This document shows positions 24,021 through 32,699 of a stretch of 64,000 bases of DNA, one piece after another. The position numbers and the translations under genes are program-made. The notes under the pieces were generated by a model. It did not search any database. It was not told the origin of the DNA and saw nothing but the letters and a program-made list of their open reading frames with translations. Position 1 is the stretch's first letter; each line of letters begins with the position of its first letter. The stretch comes from Gemmatimonadota bacterium (GTDB lineage: Bacteria > Gemmatimonadota > Gemmatimonadetes > Longimicrobiales > Gaopeijiaceae), in NCBI GenBank assembly GCA_028874995.1, contig JAPPGM010000128.1, forward strand, positions 1 to 64,000, given 5' to 3'.

Positions 24021-25034
24021 GTGAGCGAGGGCGGGAAACGCGTCGATTCCCTGTCGATCGAGGGGTGGTCCCCCGAATTCGGCTCCCCCGTCGAAACGGA
24101 CAGGGACGAGGTCCCCGCCGCGCAGGTCGACGCCGGGGCGGAGCTTCCCCCGGCGGAATGGCGTCCCCTGGGCGCGGCCGGCGCAATGAAACCGGCCAGG
24201 GTGTACTTCGTCGACGGGGTACGCCGGATCGAGGCGCGCGTGTGGATGAGCCATGGAGGCGAGCCGAGTCTTGGGATCTGCGCGTCCTACGGGGCGGGCG
24301 TGGTCCGTTGCGGCCGCAGGGCGGAGATCGTGGCGGCCCGCGTGCGGCGCGCCTTCTTCGGCAGGGCCGGCGTGCCCGACCTCGTGACCCGGGCGGGCAC
24401 GTTCACCGCATGCCCGGTCGCGGACGACGACATCCGGCAGCTGGTGAACGGGCTGCAGGAACGCATGGGACAACTCGAGATCGAGGTGGCGGAGACCGCG
24501 CTGCCCTCCGCGTCGCGATCGTCCCGCGACGGTGCGCTGATGGTGGTGGACGGTCCACTACGCGGCCGCCAGCGCATCGCCGGCGCGACCGGCTACGTCA
24601 AGAGCCATCGAGTCCAGTACCTGTCCGGCGAGCCGCGCGCGACCGTCGCCCGCCTCGCTCCGGGGCAGCGCACTCCCGTCTTTCTCATCCAGACCACCTG
24701 GACCCGCTACTCGTGGTACCTGCGCCTCACCCGGGCCGAGGGTCATCCCTGGGCCGGCATCGTGCGGTGCGAAGCGTGGCACGACACGGGGCTGGGGGAG
24801 GTGAAGAGATTGGCGGATGCCACGGCCGCCGTCCTCCCGCGATTCGCCTCGGAACCCCACAAGGACGACCGCGCCCCCCAGAACCTCTACCCGATTGGGG
24901 GCCTGGAACGCGAGCTGAGGCGCCGGCTTGGCGACACCGGGATGGTCTACCGCGCTCTCCGGCGCGCGGCGGGCGACTACCGACCGCGGCACGGATCCCC
25001 TACTGGCCCCGGTACCGCCGCAGTCCCACCTTGA
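24021..25034 (+). CDS. NurA-like nuclease of the HerA/SbcCD cluster
   Basis: A 337-residue protein with a GTG start one base after sbcC. It shows the NurA pattern of an RNase-H-like nuclease: YFVDGVRRIEAR with Asp65 after the first strand, LMVVDGPLRGR with Asp177 after a later strand, a conserved YVKSHRVQYL helix, and a C-terminal NLYPIGGLERELR. NurA is a Mn-dependent 5'-3' nuclease that works inside a HerA ring during DNA-end resection. Overall similarity to archaeal NurA is weak by eye, so the call relies on these motifs and on the HerA-SbcD-SbcC context. About 20 C-terminal residues are Gly/Pro-rich and dispensable-looking. Confidence 0.72.
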   Translation: MSEGGKRVDSLSIEGWSPEFGSPVETDRDEVPAAQVDAGAELPPAEWRPLGAAGAMKPARVYFVDGVRRIEARVWMSHGGEPSLGICASYGAGVVRCGRRAEIVAARVRRAFFGRAGVPDLVTRAGTFTACPVADDDIRQLVNGLQERMGQLEIEVAETALPSASRSSRDGALMVVDGPLRGRQRIAGATGYVKSHRVQYLSGEPRATVARLAPGQRTPVFLIQTTWTRYSWYLRLTRAEGHPWAGIVRCEAWHDTGLGEVKRLADATAAVLPRFASEPHKDDRAPQNLYPIGGLERELRRRLGDTGMVYRALRRAAGDYRPRHGSPTGPGTAAVPP

Positions 25035-25127
25035 ACCGGGAGACCCCACGCGGCCCGAGACCCCTCACGGTGGCCTCGCAAGACCGCGCCGGACTCTTGC
25101 CCGACCCAACGCAGCCGGAGGTGTCCG

Positions 25128-25805
25128 ATGTCGTCAAGCTCCCCTCTCACCGCGCCGGACTCTGGTCCCGCCACGCGTAGCCGGTGGGCCTGGATGACCT
25201 GCCAACCCCCGTTCACCGCGCGATCCGCCCTGCTCTTCACCGTGACGTCGGCAATCCTCGCCGCCACCCCGCCGGAAGCTGCCGCCCAGCGCAAGTTCGC
25301 CACCATCGATTCCCTGCGGCACATCCAGTCGGTCGAGCCGCGCACGGGACCCCCCGGCACCGTCGTCAAGGTGTACACCGAAAACCTTCCCCTGCAGGCC
25401 AGGATCCACGTGGGTGTGGGCGCCATGCGTGCCGGCTTCGAAGCTCTGGCCGAGGGCACCCAGGACATCTGGGGCGAAGTATCGGCGACCGTACGAATCC
25501 CCGCCTACGCGACCTGGGAGCGTCCGGTCGTCTTCATCGTCTTCAACGGCAACTTCAGCCCGATCGGGATTTCCGACCCCTTCCACGTCACGAATGAGGA
25601 GGGCCTGGTGCGGCGCGCCGGACGCATTACCGACGAAGGCCTCGGCTGCGTCACGCTGCGCGACGGCGATCAGTACATGTACGCGCTCGCAGGAGACCTG
25701 GGTGACCTGAAGCCCGGCGACGAGGTGGTGGTGGAGGGGACCGTTACGGTGGACGGGCCCTGCGATGGAGCCGACCAGATCGCGGTGGTGAACCTGAAGC
25801 GCTAG
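25128..25805 (+). CDS. secreted IPT-like/DUF5818-like protein
   Basis: A 225-residue exported protein. A Ser/Pro-rich leader and hydrophobic segment (SALLFTVTSAILAATPPEAAAQ) end near residue 55. An IPT/TIG-like beta-sandwich follows (VEPRTGPPGTVVKVYTENLP). The C-terminal small OB-like domain (GRITDEGLGCVTLRDGDQ, then LKPGDEVVVEGTV) resembles DUF5818. A shorter signal could begin at an internal Met. The function is unknown; such domains are usually found in periplasmic proteins. It is convergent with the sugar dehydrogenase gene, and the two stops overlap by four bases. Confidence 0.65.
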   Translation: MSSSSPLTAPDSGPATRSRWAWMTCQPPFTARSALLFTVTSAILAATPPEAAAQRKFATIDSLRHIQSVEPRTGPPGTVVKVYTENLPLQARIHVGVGAMRAGFEALAEGTQDIWGEVSATVRIPAYATWERPVVFIVFNGNFSPIGISDPFHVTNEEGLVRRAGRITDEGLGCVTLRDGDQYMYALAGDLGDLKPGDEVVVEGTVTVDGPCDGADQIAVVNLKR

Positions 25806-26965
25806 TACCCCGCGGGCTCCAGCCGCACGATCGGCGTCTTGTCGCCGCCCCGGGCCGAGAGCGCCACGTAGATGTAGCCGTCGGGCCCCTGCCGCACGTC
25901 CCGCACCCGGCCCATCCCGCGCAGGATGGTTTCGCTCGCCACGACCTCACCGTCCTCGATGACCAGGCGGTCGACCTGCCGACCCGAGAGCCCTCCCGCA
26001 AAGAGGTTGCCCCGCCACTCGGGGAACTTGTCGCCGGTGTAGAAGGCCAGTCCGGACACGCCGATGGAGGGCACCCAGATGTGGACCGGCTGCTCCATCC
26101 CCTCGGCGTGGGTCGAAGGGTGGATCGCGGTGCCGGAACGGTAGTTGACCCCGTAGCCGATCACCGGCCAGCCGTAGTTGGCGCCGGCCGTCGAGACGTT
26201 GACCTCGTCCCCTCCCTGTGGACCGTGCTCGGTGAGCCACACCGCTCCCGTCCCGGGGTGGATCGCCAGGCCCTGCGGGTTGCGGTGGCCGTAGCTCCAG
26301 ATCTCAGGGCGCGCGCCCTCCCGGCCCGCGAACGGGTTGTCGCCGGGTACGCTGCCGTCATCGTTCAGCCGCACGATCACGCCGTGATGGTTGGAGAGGT
26401 CCTGGGCCGGATGCGCGGCGAGATCGCCGGTCGGGCTTGCCATGCGATCGCCCACCGAGAGGTAGAGGTAGCCGTCGGCGTCGAATGCCAGTCTGCACCC
26501 GTAGTGCCCCCCGCCCCGGGACACGGCCTCGAAGATCTCGTCCACGAGTGTAAAACGATCGTTCTCGAAGGTGCCCCGGATGACCGCCGTCGTGCCTCCC
26601 CGGCCAAGATCCTCCCTGGGCTTCGAGTAGCTGATGTATATCATTCGATTCGACGCGAAGCCGGGGTGCGGGACGACGTCCATCAGCCCGCCCTGGCCGC
26701 GGGCCACGACTTCGGGTATGCCCGGAACGGGGTCCGGCAGGAGCCTGCCGTCGCGCACGATCCGCAGCCTGCCGGCGCGTTCGGTCACCAGGATATCGCC
26801 TCCCGGAAGGAACGCAATCGACCAGGGAACCTCGAATCCCTCCGCCACGGGGACCACTCGGAAGTCGTGGAAGGCCGTGCGATGAAGGTCGGATTGGGCC
26901 GAAACGGGGGACCAGATGGAGGCCAGAAGTCCACCGGAGAGGAAAAGCGACGCTGCACGGGTCAT
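25802..26965 (-). CDS. PQQ-dependent sugar dehydrogenase (YliI/aldose dehydrogenase type)
   Basis: A 387-residue secreted beta-propeller. The signal peptide is MTRAASLFLSGGLLASIWSPVSA (ATG at 26965). The soluble glucose-dehydrogenase family landmarks follow: GFEVPWSIAFLPGGDILVTER, GQGGLMDVVPHPGFASNRM, a conserved SYSK segment, YLSVGDR, SYGHRNPQGLAIHP, WLTEHGPQGGDEVN with a ligand-binding pattern, and NYGWPVIGYG. The oxidoreductase should use PQQ and Ca2+ in the periplasm to oxidise aldoses. No PQQ biosynthesis gene is in the window. It is divergent from the SusC gene across a 415-bp spacer, so the promoters may be shared. Confidence 0.92.
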   Translation of the reverse strand: MTRAASLFLSGGLLASIWSPVSAQSDLHRTAFHDFRVVPVAEGFEVPWSIAFLPGGDILVTERAGRLRIVRDGRLLPDPVPGIPEVVARGQGGLMDVVPHPGFASNRMIYISYSKPREDLGRGGTTAVIRGTFENDRFTLVDEIFEAVSRGGGHYGCRLAFDADGYLYLSVGDRMASPTGDLAAHPAQDLSNHHGVIVRLNDDGSVPGDNPFAGREGARPEIWSYGHRNPQGLAIHPGTGAVWLTEHGPQGGDEVNVSTAGANYGWPVIGYGVNYRSGTAIHPSTHAEGMEQPVHIWVPSIGVSGLAFYTGDKFPEWRGNLFAGGLSGRQVDRLVIEDGEVVASETILRGMGRVRDVRQGPDGYIYVALSARGGDKTPIVRLEPAGY

Positions 26966-27272
26966 GAATCTTGCCTTTGGGAGCTGACTGGATTTGGTGC
27001 GACTGAACGGAATGGATACCGCCATTTCGACCGTGAGGCCAGCCCCGGTGTCGGTCCTCCGCTTCCTCCAACGGCGAACCACAAGACTCGTAAAGTACTA
27101 TACAGCAACATCTTACCTACTCACATCCACACTTGATCCCTTCCGCTGGACGGCCCGGAGCGGCCACGGTCGGGACGCCCCGATCCGCACCGGCGGCTTG
27201 ATTCCTCCAGTCTACCGCAGGTGGGCCGCCGCGTCCCGGCACGGGTTTTCGGCCGCCGCCTGCGGGTCCGCG

Positions 27273-27302
27273 TTTGCGTTTTGCGAGACCGCAACGTATT
27301 GT
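27273..27302 (+). promoter_or_regulatory. possible promoter of the SusC/SusD operon within a 415-bp spacer
   Basis: The spacer 26966-27380 holds no credible gene. TTTGCG at 27273-27278 and TATTGT at 27297-27302 are 18 bases apart, about 80 bases before the SusC ATG. An AT-rich patch near 27092-27125 (GTAAAGTACTATACAGC) could serve the divergent dehydrogenase or be an alternative promoter. Both are weak matches. Confidence 0.25.
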
Positions 27303-27380
27303 GTGAGCGTCGGCAATGCCGTCCGAAGGAGTCGGCGGTCGACAGCGTGGACACATTCACCTCTTGAAAGGAGATGTCCA

Positions 27381-30365
27381 ATGTCCAATCGCTACTGCAT
27401 CAGCGGTGTGATTGCGGCTCTGGTGCTCGCGTTCAGCGTAGCCGGAGCCACGAACCTCGCCGCACAGACAGGCACCGTGACCGGTGTGGTCACGGATGCC
27501 ACCACAGGTCAGCCCCTCAACGACGCCGCCGTCAATCTGGTGGACACCGAGGTGACGGGGCTGACCGCCACCAACGGGCGCTACCTGTTCAACAGCGTCC
27601 CCGTTGGTGTGTACACCGTCAGGGTCGTGATCCTCGGGTACGCGACCCAAGAGAAGGAGGTCACGGTCACGCCGGGGGCCAGCCAGGAGGTCGACTTCCA
27701 GCTCGAAATCTCCGCCATCAACCTAGACGAAATCGTCGCGACGGGTGTGGCGGGAGCGGTGGAGCGCCGGAAGGTCGGCGTGTCACTTCCGTCGGTCAAG
27801 GTGGAAGAGCTCACCGAGACCATGCCGGTCGACAACTTCAGCCAGATCCTCGAGGGTCGTATTCCCGGTGTCCGCTCGATCGGAACCAACGGGTCGATCG
27901 GCGGGGGGCGCCAGCTTCGCATTCGCGGCGTCGACACGTTCGGATACACGAGCGTGCGTCCGGTGGTGTACATCGACGGCGTCCGGGTCGACACGAACAA
28001 GTACGACTGGGGCTGGATGGCCGGTGTTTCCTGCTGCTTCTTCTCCGGCGGGGCCGGCGAAGACCGGCTCGGCGACCTCAATCCCGAGGAAATCGACCGG
28101 ATCGAGGTCCTGAAGGGCCCAGCGGCAGCGACGCTCTTCGGTTCCGAGGCCGCGGCCGGTGTTATCCAGGTGTTCACGAAGCGCGGCCGGAGCAACACGC
28201 CGTCCTCCTTCACCCTGAACACCAGCGTGGGCATGAACCGCCTCCGGGCGAACCTTCCCACGAAGTTGCGGCCCAATTTCCGCGGACCGGATGGCTACAT
28301 CCCGTGGGACCCGAATGAGACGCTCATCGAGAACGGTCTCGTCAACACCTACGACCTGTCGGCGTCGGGCGGCGGGGAAGACGTCACGTACTTCGTCTCC
28401 GCCGGGCTGAGCTACGAGGAAGGCTCGATCAAGCCCAACGACGCCACCCGCGGCAACATCCGCGTGAACCTCAACTGGACCGCGTCCGAGAATCTCTCCC
28501 TCGGCCTGACCTCCGGGTATGTCCGGAACAAGATCTGGGCGCTGCAGACCGGAAACAACTGGTTGGGGATCTACACCAACGCCATGCTTAGCAACCCGTT
28601 CAACGCCACCGAGGAGGAACCCTACGGCGGCGGGCTGGACGTGAACGTGGCGAACTCGCAGGCGATCAAGACGTTCTCCGACGCCGACCGCTGGACCGGC
28701 AGCGTGACGCTGAACTACACGCCGATGCCGAATTTCACCCATCGGTTCACCTTCGGGCTCGACGCGGTGAACGACCAGAAGACCCGGCACCTGCCCTGGG
28801 GTCGCTACTACACCTACCTCGGAGAGCGGGGAGAGAAGAACATCGGGTACCGGTCGGCCCGGAAATTCACGAGTGATTTCCTGTCGTCCTACGACTATGA
28901 CAACCTGTTCGGCATGGACTTCCTGACCGGGTCGCTCTCGTTCGGTGGCCAGGGCTACTGGGACGTCGGGTCGAATTCGATGGCGACCGGCAAGGGTTAC
29001 GCCGCCGACGGTGTAACCACGGTCAGGGGCGCGGCGGAGACCATCGGGGACGAGACCTTCACGGAGGAGATCAACCTCGGGTTCTTCCTGCAGAACCGTT
29101 TCGACCTCACTGACGACCTCTTCCTCACGACCGCGGTTCGCGCGGACGGCAACTCCGCATTCGGTGACAACTACGGCTTCCAGGTCTACCCGAAGGTGGA
29201 CGTCGCCTACAACATTCCGCAGTCGGTCCTTCCCGAGATGGTCTCCAGCCTCAAGTACCGTGCGGCCGTGGGCATGGCGGGCAAGGCCCCCGGTGCGTTT
29301 GCCAAGTTCCAGACTTTCTTCCCCATCACGGTGCTGGACGACAAGCCCGGTGTGGCGCCCGCGGGTGCCGGCAACCAGGACATCGAGCCCGAGAACAAGC
29401 GGGAAGTGGAAACCGGTCTCGACATCGGACTGTTCAGCAACAGGGTCGGGATGGAGCTGACCTACTACGACGCGCGGACGATCAACGCTCTGTTCTACCT
29501 GCCCAAGGCAGCCAGCACGGGTACCTATGGACGGACGGAGAATTGCTGCGTATGGCTGAACCGGGGCTTCGAGGCGGCGGTGACCGGATCGGTCATCGAG
29601 TCGCCCTCGTTCCGCTGGAACATGAACCTCACCTACGAGTGGAACTACAATCGCCTCCACGATCTCGGCGACGCCGCAGTGGACGACTCGGTTCCGATGT
29701 ACACAAGGGACGACGTAACCGGGTTCTGGGAGTTCAGCCACTGGAGGTACACCAAGCAGTTGAGCGGGTGGTTCGTGGGTGAGTCCATCGGCAACCTGTG
29801 GGGTCGGTATGTCACGAGCTGGGATCCGGAAGCCAGCGTACACAACCTCACCGATCACTACTTCAACCTCGGCCTGAGATTCCCCACGCACATGGGGTCG
29901 ATCAACAACACCTTCCAGATCATGAACGATCTGACGGTCAGGTTCCAGTTGCGGGGCGAGACCGGTGCGCACATGCAGAACGCGGACCGCGCCTACGGGA
30001 TCCGCCAGTACGGCTACGACGAGTTGCTCGGGGAAGCCACCCAGACGGAGAACGGAGCTTTTGAGTTGACCGCGGCGGGTGACTCCATCCTCGACTTCCA
30101 CCGCAAGGTGTGGGCGCTCGATTCGCGCGCGCACATCCGCCTGCAGGAGGTTTCGCTGGCGTACACCGTGCCGGAGACCATCAGCGGTCGGCTCGGACTG
30201 CAGAGGACGACCGTCATGCTGTCGGGGTACAACCTGCACTGGTGGGACGGCTGCAACTGCCAGGATCCGAATGCGTCCTATCACGCCAGTGACTTCGACG
30301 GCTTCCCGTTCCTGAGTCCCTCGCAGCCGAGAAAAGTCCAGCTATCCGTCAGAACGCGGTTCTAG
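27381..30365 (+). CDS. SusC/RagA-family TonB-linked outer-membrane protein
   Basis: A 994-residue receptor. The ATG at 27381 follows an AAAGGAG site. A signal peptide (ALVLAFSVAGATNLAAQ) precedes a carboxypeptidase-regulatory-like domain (GTVTGVVTDATTGQPLNDAA). The SusC-type plug carries PVDNFSQILEGRIPGV, RIRGVDTFGY and VVYIDGVRVD, and then IEVLKGPAAATLFGSEAAAGVIQVFTK in two pieces, the SusC family hallmark. The barrel ends in VQLSVRTRF with a terminal Phe. It imports oligosaccharides or peptides together with its SusD lid, encoded next. No glycoside hydrolase or anti-sigma/sigma pair is nearby, so the substrate is unknown. Confidence 0.94.
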   Translation: MSNRYCISGVIAALVLAFSVAGATNLAAQTGTVTGVVTDATTGQPLNDAAVNLVDTEVTGLTATNGRYLFNSVPVGVYTVRVVILGYATQEKEVTVTPGASQEVDFQLEISAINLDEIVATGVAGAVERRKVGVSLPSVKVEELTETMPVDNFSQILEGRIPGVRSIGTNGSIGGGRQLRIRGVDTFGYTSVRPVVYIDGVRVDTNKYDWGWMAGVSCCFFSGGAGEDRLGDLNPEEIDRIEVLKGPAAATLFGSEAAAGVIQVFTKRGRSNTPSSFTLNTSVGMNRLRANLPTKLRPNFRGPDGYIPWDPNETLIENGLVNTYDLSASGGGEDVTYFVSAGLSYEEGSIKPNDATRGNIRVNLNWTASENLSLGLTSGYVRNKIWALQTGNNWLGIYTNAMLSNPFNATEEEPYGGGLDVNVANSQAIKTFSDADRWTGSVTLNYTPMPNFTHRFTFGLDAVNDQKTRHLPWGRYYTYLGERGEKNIGYRSARKFTSDFLSSYDYDNLFGMDFLTGSLSFGGQGYWDVGSNSMATGKGYAADGVTTVRGAAETIGDETFTEEINLGFFLQNRFDLTDDLFLTTAVRADGNSAFGDNYGFQVYPKVDVAYNIPQSVLPEMVSSLKYRAAVGMAGKAPGAFAKFQTFFPITVLDDKPGVAPAGAGNQDIEPENKREVETGLDIGLFSNRVGMELTYYDARTINALFYLPKAASTGTYGRTENCCVWLNRGFEAAVTGSVIESPSFRWNMNLTYEWNYNRLHDLGDAAVDDSVPMYTRDDVTGFWEFSHWRYTKQLSGWFVGESIGNLWGRYVTSWDPEASVHNLTDHYFNLGLRFPTHMGSINNTFQIMNDLTVRFQLRGETGAHMQNADRAYGIRQYGYDELLGEATQTENGAFELTAAGDSILDFHRKVWALDSRAHIRLQEVSLAYTVPETISGRLGLQRTTVMLSGYNLHWWDGCNCQDPNASYHASDFDGFPFLSPSQPRKVQLSVRTRF

Positions 30366-30410
30366 CCGACAGGCGGAATTGCCTTGACTGCTAAAGAACA
30401 GGAGAGAGAA

Positions 30411-31706
30411 ATGAATTGGAAGAAGAAAGGAAGGGTTCTGGGTGTCGCACTGTTGTCAGTGTCGCTCGGTGCCTGCGACATCCTTACGGTGAATGACCCG
30501 GGACGCTACACCGGCCCCGACCTTGACGACGCGCTACAGGCGGTCGCCGACGGGGTGGAGGGTCGTTCGCAGCTGTACGTTCAGTACTTCGCGGCCTACA
30601 CGGCGCTGCTGGGAGACGAATACCAGCACACTGGGACATGGTCGGGCTTCGACGCCCTCGACCATGGCAACTTCCTCAAGGAATGGTATGGCTTTTTCGC
30701 GGACTATCACACGAGCAACCGAGTGTTCTCCGAGCAGTCCTGGGAGAGGTTTGAAAGGGTGCTCGGAGCAGCGGAAGCCGCAAGCAGCACGGTAGGCGCC
30801 CAGGTCAAGCTGGCCAGAGCCACATACACTCTGTTGTCGGTCTGGCACAATTGCGAAGCGGTGGCTGAGCCCGCCCCGTCGCCGAGTCTGTCCGATACCG
30901 AGATCCGGAAGATTGCCGCCCAGCGGTTCTCCGACGCGATCGACGTGGCACAGGCCGCCGGTGCGTCGTTCCATGGGAACGCGGCCCGGGCAGGCAAGGC
31001 CATTGCGCTCTACCTGACGGGTGACTATGCGGGCGCGGTGGCGGAAGCTGCGCAGGTCCCTGATGGTTACGTCTACGGTCAGATCTTCAACCAGGTCTAC
31101 CGGAACTACGTCGTCGTAGTGACGACGAAGGGCCACAACGAGGCTGCGGGGCTGATGTACTGGCTATGGCCGCGGATCGACAAGACCGAAGACACCCACA
31201 CCTACATCAGGGACTGGGCGACGAACGAGCATGACATGCGCATGCCGGCATGGTTCGACGGCGAGATCGCGACGGACAACATCACGCCGCACTACAGCCA
31301 GTACAAATACGACACCGACATGACCCTGATCCCCATGTATCATTCGGACCACATGAAGCTGATCGAGGCCGAGGCCATGGTCATGAACGGGGACTACGCG
31401 GGAGCGACGGCGGTGCTGAACGGTCTGCGGGCCGCGGTTGGCCTGGCTGCGCTGGAAGTGCCGGACAACGAAGAGATGATGATGGAAGCACTCCTGAACG
31501 AGCGCTTCGCGGAACTCTTCATGGAAGGATACCGCGCAACCGACCTTCATCGCTTCGGTCTGGTGCGGGAACGCTTCGATTCCTTCAACGATCCCGAGCG
31601 GCCCGGTGAGGGACGGCCGACCAAGTTTGCCGGCAGCAACCGCGAGACTCGGTACAATGACATGATCGAAGACGACGATGCATTGCGCTGCTGGCCGCAG
31701 TCGTGA
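30411..31706 (+). CDS. RagB/SusD-family nutrient-binding outer-membrane lipoprotein
   Basis: A 431-residue lipoprotein (signal GVALLSVSLGAC, lipobox near Cys23) with the SusD-like helical TPR fold. ARATYTLLSVWHNCEAVAEP sits in the first half, and the C-terminal block has LIEAEAMVMNGDYAGA, LNERFAELFMEGYRATDLHRFG. It forms a hinged lid over the SusC barrel encoded 45 bp upstream and captures the nutrient. At 431 residues it is shorter than many Bacteroidota SusD proteins but usual for this phylum-type set. A GGAGAG ribosome-binding site precedes the ATG. A strong hairpin follows. Confidence 0.9.
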   Translation: MNWKKKGRVLGVALLSVSLGACDILTVNDPGRYTGPDLDDALQAVADGVEGRSQLYVQYFAAYTALLGDEYQHTGTWSGFDALDHGNFLKEWYGFFADYHTSNRVFSEQSWERFERVLGAAEAASSTVGAQVKLARATYTLLSVWHNCEAVAEPAPSPSLSDTEIRKIAAQRFSDAIDVAQAAGASFHGNAARAGKAIALYLTGDYAGAVAEAAQVPDGYVYGQIFNQVYRNYVVVVTTKGHNEAAGLMYWLWPRIDKTEDTHTYIRDWATNEHDMRMPAWFDGEIATDNITPHYSQYKYDTDMTLIPMYHSDHMKLIEAEAMVMNGDYAGATAVLNGLRAAVGLAALEVPDNEEMMMEALLNERFAELFMEGYRATDLHRFGLVRERFDSFNDPERPGEGRPTKFAGSNRETRYNDMIEDDDALRCWPQS

Positions 31707-31775
31707 GGTTTCGTATCGAGTGAACTCGGTGATCGGGTGAGTCCAGCTCACTTGTTGCCGAAAGACTCAGACGGA

Positions 31776-31811
31776 GCGGGGTCGGGCCGGATGTACTCGG
31801 CCCGGCCCCGC
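31776..31811 (+). terminator. 14-bp hairpin after the SusC/SusD operon
   Basis: Left arm 31776-31789 and right arm 31798-31811 form a 14-pair GC-rich stem (one G-T pair) with an 8-base loop. It lies 70 bases after the SusD stop and just before the next gene's GGGGGAA site. A short GGTTTGGGG follows instead of a T run. Confidence 0.5.
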
Positions 31812-31833
31812 GCCGGTTTGGGGGAATGAACAG

Positions 31834-32688
31834 ATGACGTCAGCGAATCTGCGAGGCACGGGTTGTCGGCTGGCAGGACCCCCGGCAGCCCGCGGAGAGC
31901 ATCCCCGCGGTGTTCGGCCGACGATGCGTCCGGGCTGGATCGTTCCCCTTGCGATCCTGACCGCTGCCGGATTGCCGGCTCGCCCCACGTTGACCGCTCA
32001 GGAGCCCGGGATACACGTCGGAGCCATTGCCGGGCAGGTGTTTGACCAGGACACTCGGAAATGGATTGCAGGCGTCGAGATCACGGTCGACGAGATGGAA
32101 CCGGTCATCACCGATGTGGAGGGCCACTTCAGAATCGACGGCATTCCGGTCGGGTGGCATCGCATTATTACCCGGAGGATCGGGTACGAAACACGTGTCG
32201 ATACCATCGCGATCCCGACGAATTCCGTCCTGGCGTTGCGCGTGGCTCTTGCCCGGGAGCCCGTGGCCCTGGAACCGCTGACGATCACCGTGCGCTCCGC
32301 GACGCTGGAGCGCAACGGCTTCTACGCTCGTTCCCAGCAGGGTTACAGTGGAGTCTACCTTGACCGGGCCCGGATCGAGGCCATGCGCGCAACGACGGTC
32401 ACCCAGCTGTTCCGGAACATGACCGGGATTCGGGTGATCTATGACGGCTTGTACGGAGCGCGCCTGATGATCAACCAGGTAGTCAGTCTGAGTGATCCGA
32501 ACCACGAAGTCGGCGGCTGCGAGCCGTCATACTGGATTGACGGCGTCCGTTCGACCATGACTACTCCCGACATGATGCGGCTTGACGAGCTCGAAGGCGT
32601 TGAAGTCTACCGGCGGGCCGGCGCCCCGGGGAAATTCATCCACTCGTGTGGAACCATTCTTTTCTGGACGCGAGTGCCGGTCAGATAG
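31834..32688 (+). CDS. stand-alone carboxypeptidase-regulatory-like/plug-like secreted protein
   Basis: A 284-residue protein. A carboxypeptidase-regulatory-like beta-sandwich (GAIAGQVFDQDTRKWIAGVE; FRIDGIPVGWHRIITRRIGY) is followed by a plug-like segment of TonB receptors (TQLFRNMTGIRVIYDG; SYWIDGVRS; LDELEGVEVYRRAGAPGKF). No beta-barrel follows, so it cannot be a transporter alone. The ATG at 31834 has a good GGGGGAA site but gives a 30-residue leader; the ATG at 31924 gives a cleaner signal peptide (MRPGWIVPLAILTAAGLPA). Such orphan plug proteins recur in Gemmatimonadota-like genomes; their role is unknown. Confidence 0.72.
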   Translation: MTSANLRGTGCRLAGPPAARGEHPRGVRPTMRPGWIVPLAILTAAGLPARPTLTAQEPGIHVGAIAGQVFDQDTRKWIAGVEITVDEMEPVITDVEGHFRIDGIPVGWHRIITRRIGYETRVDTIAIPTNSVLALRVALAREPVALEPLTITVRSATLERNGFYARSQQGYSGVYLDRARIEAMRATTVTQLFRNMTGIRVIYDGLYGARLMINQVVSLSDPNHEVGGCEPSYWIDGVRSTMTTPDMMRLDELEGVEVYRRAGAPGKFIHSCGTILFWTRVPVR

Positions 32689-32699
32689 GGTGCGATTCG

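Noticed and set aside
26994-27380. N-terminal extension of the SusC frame back to 26994.
   Set aside because: There is no signal peptide or homology in it, while the ATG at 27381 has an AAAGGAG site and a signal peptide.
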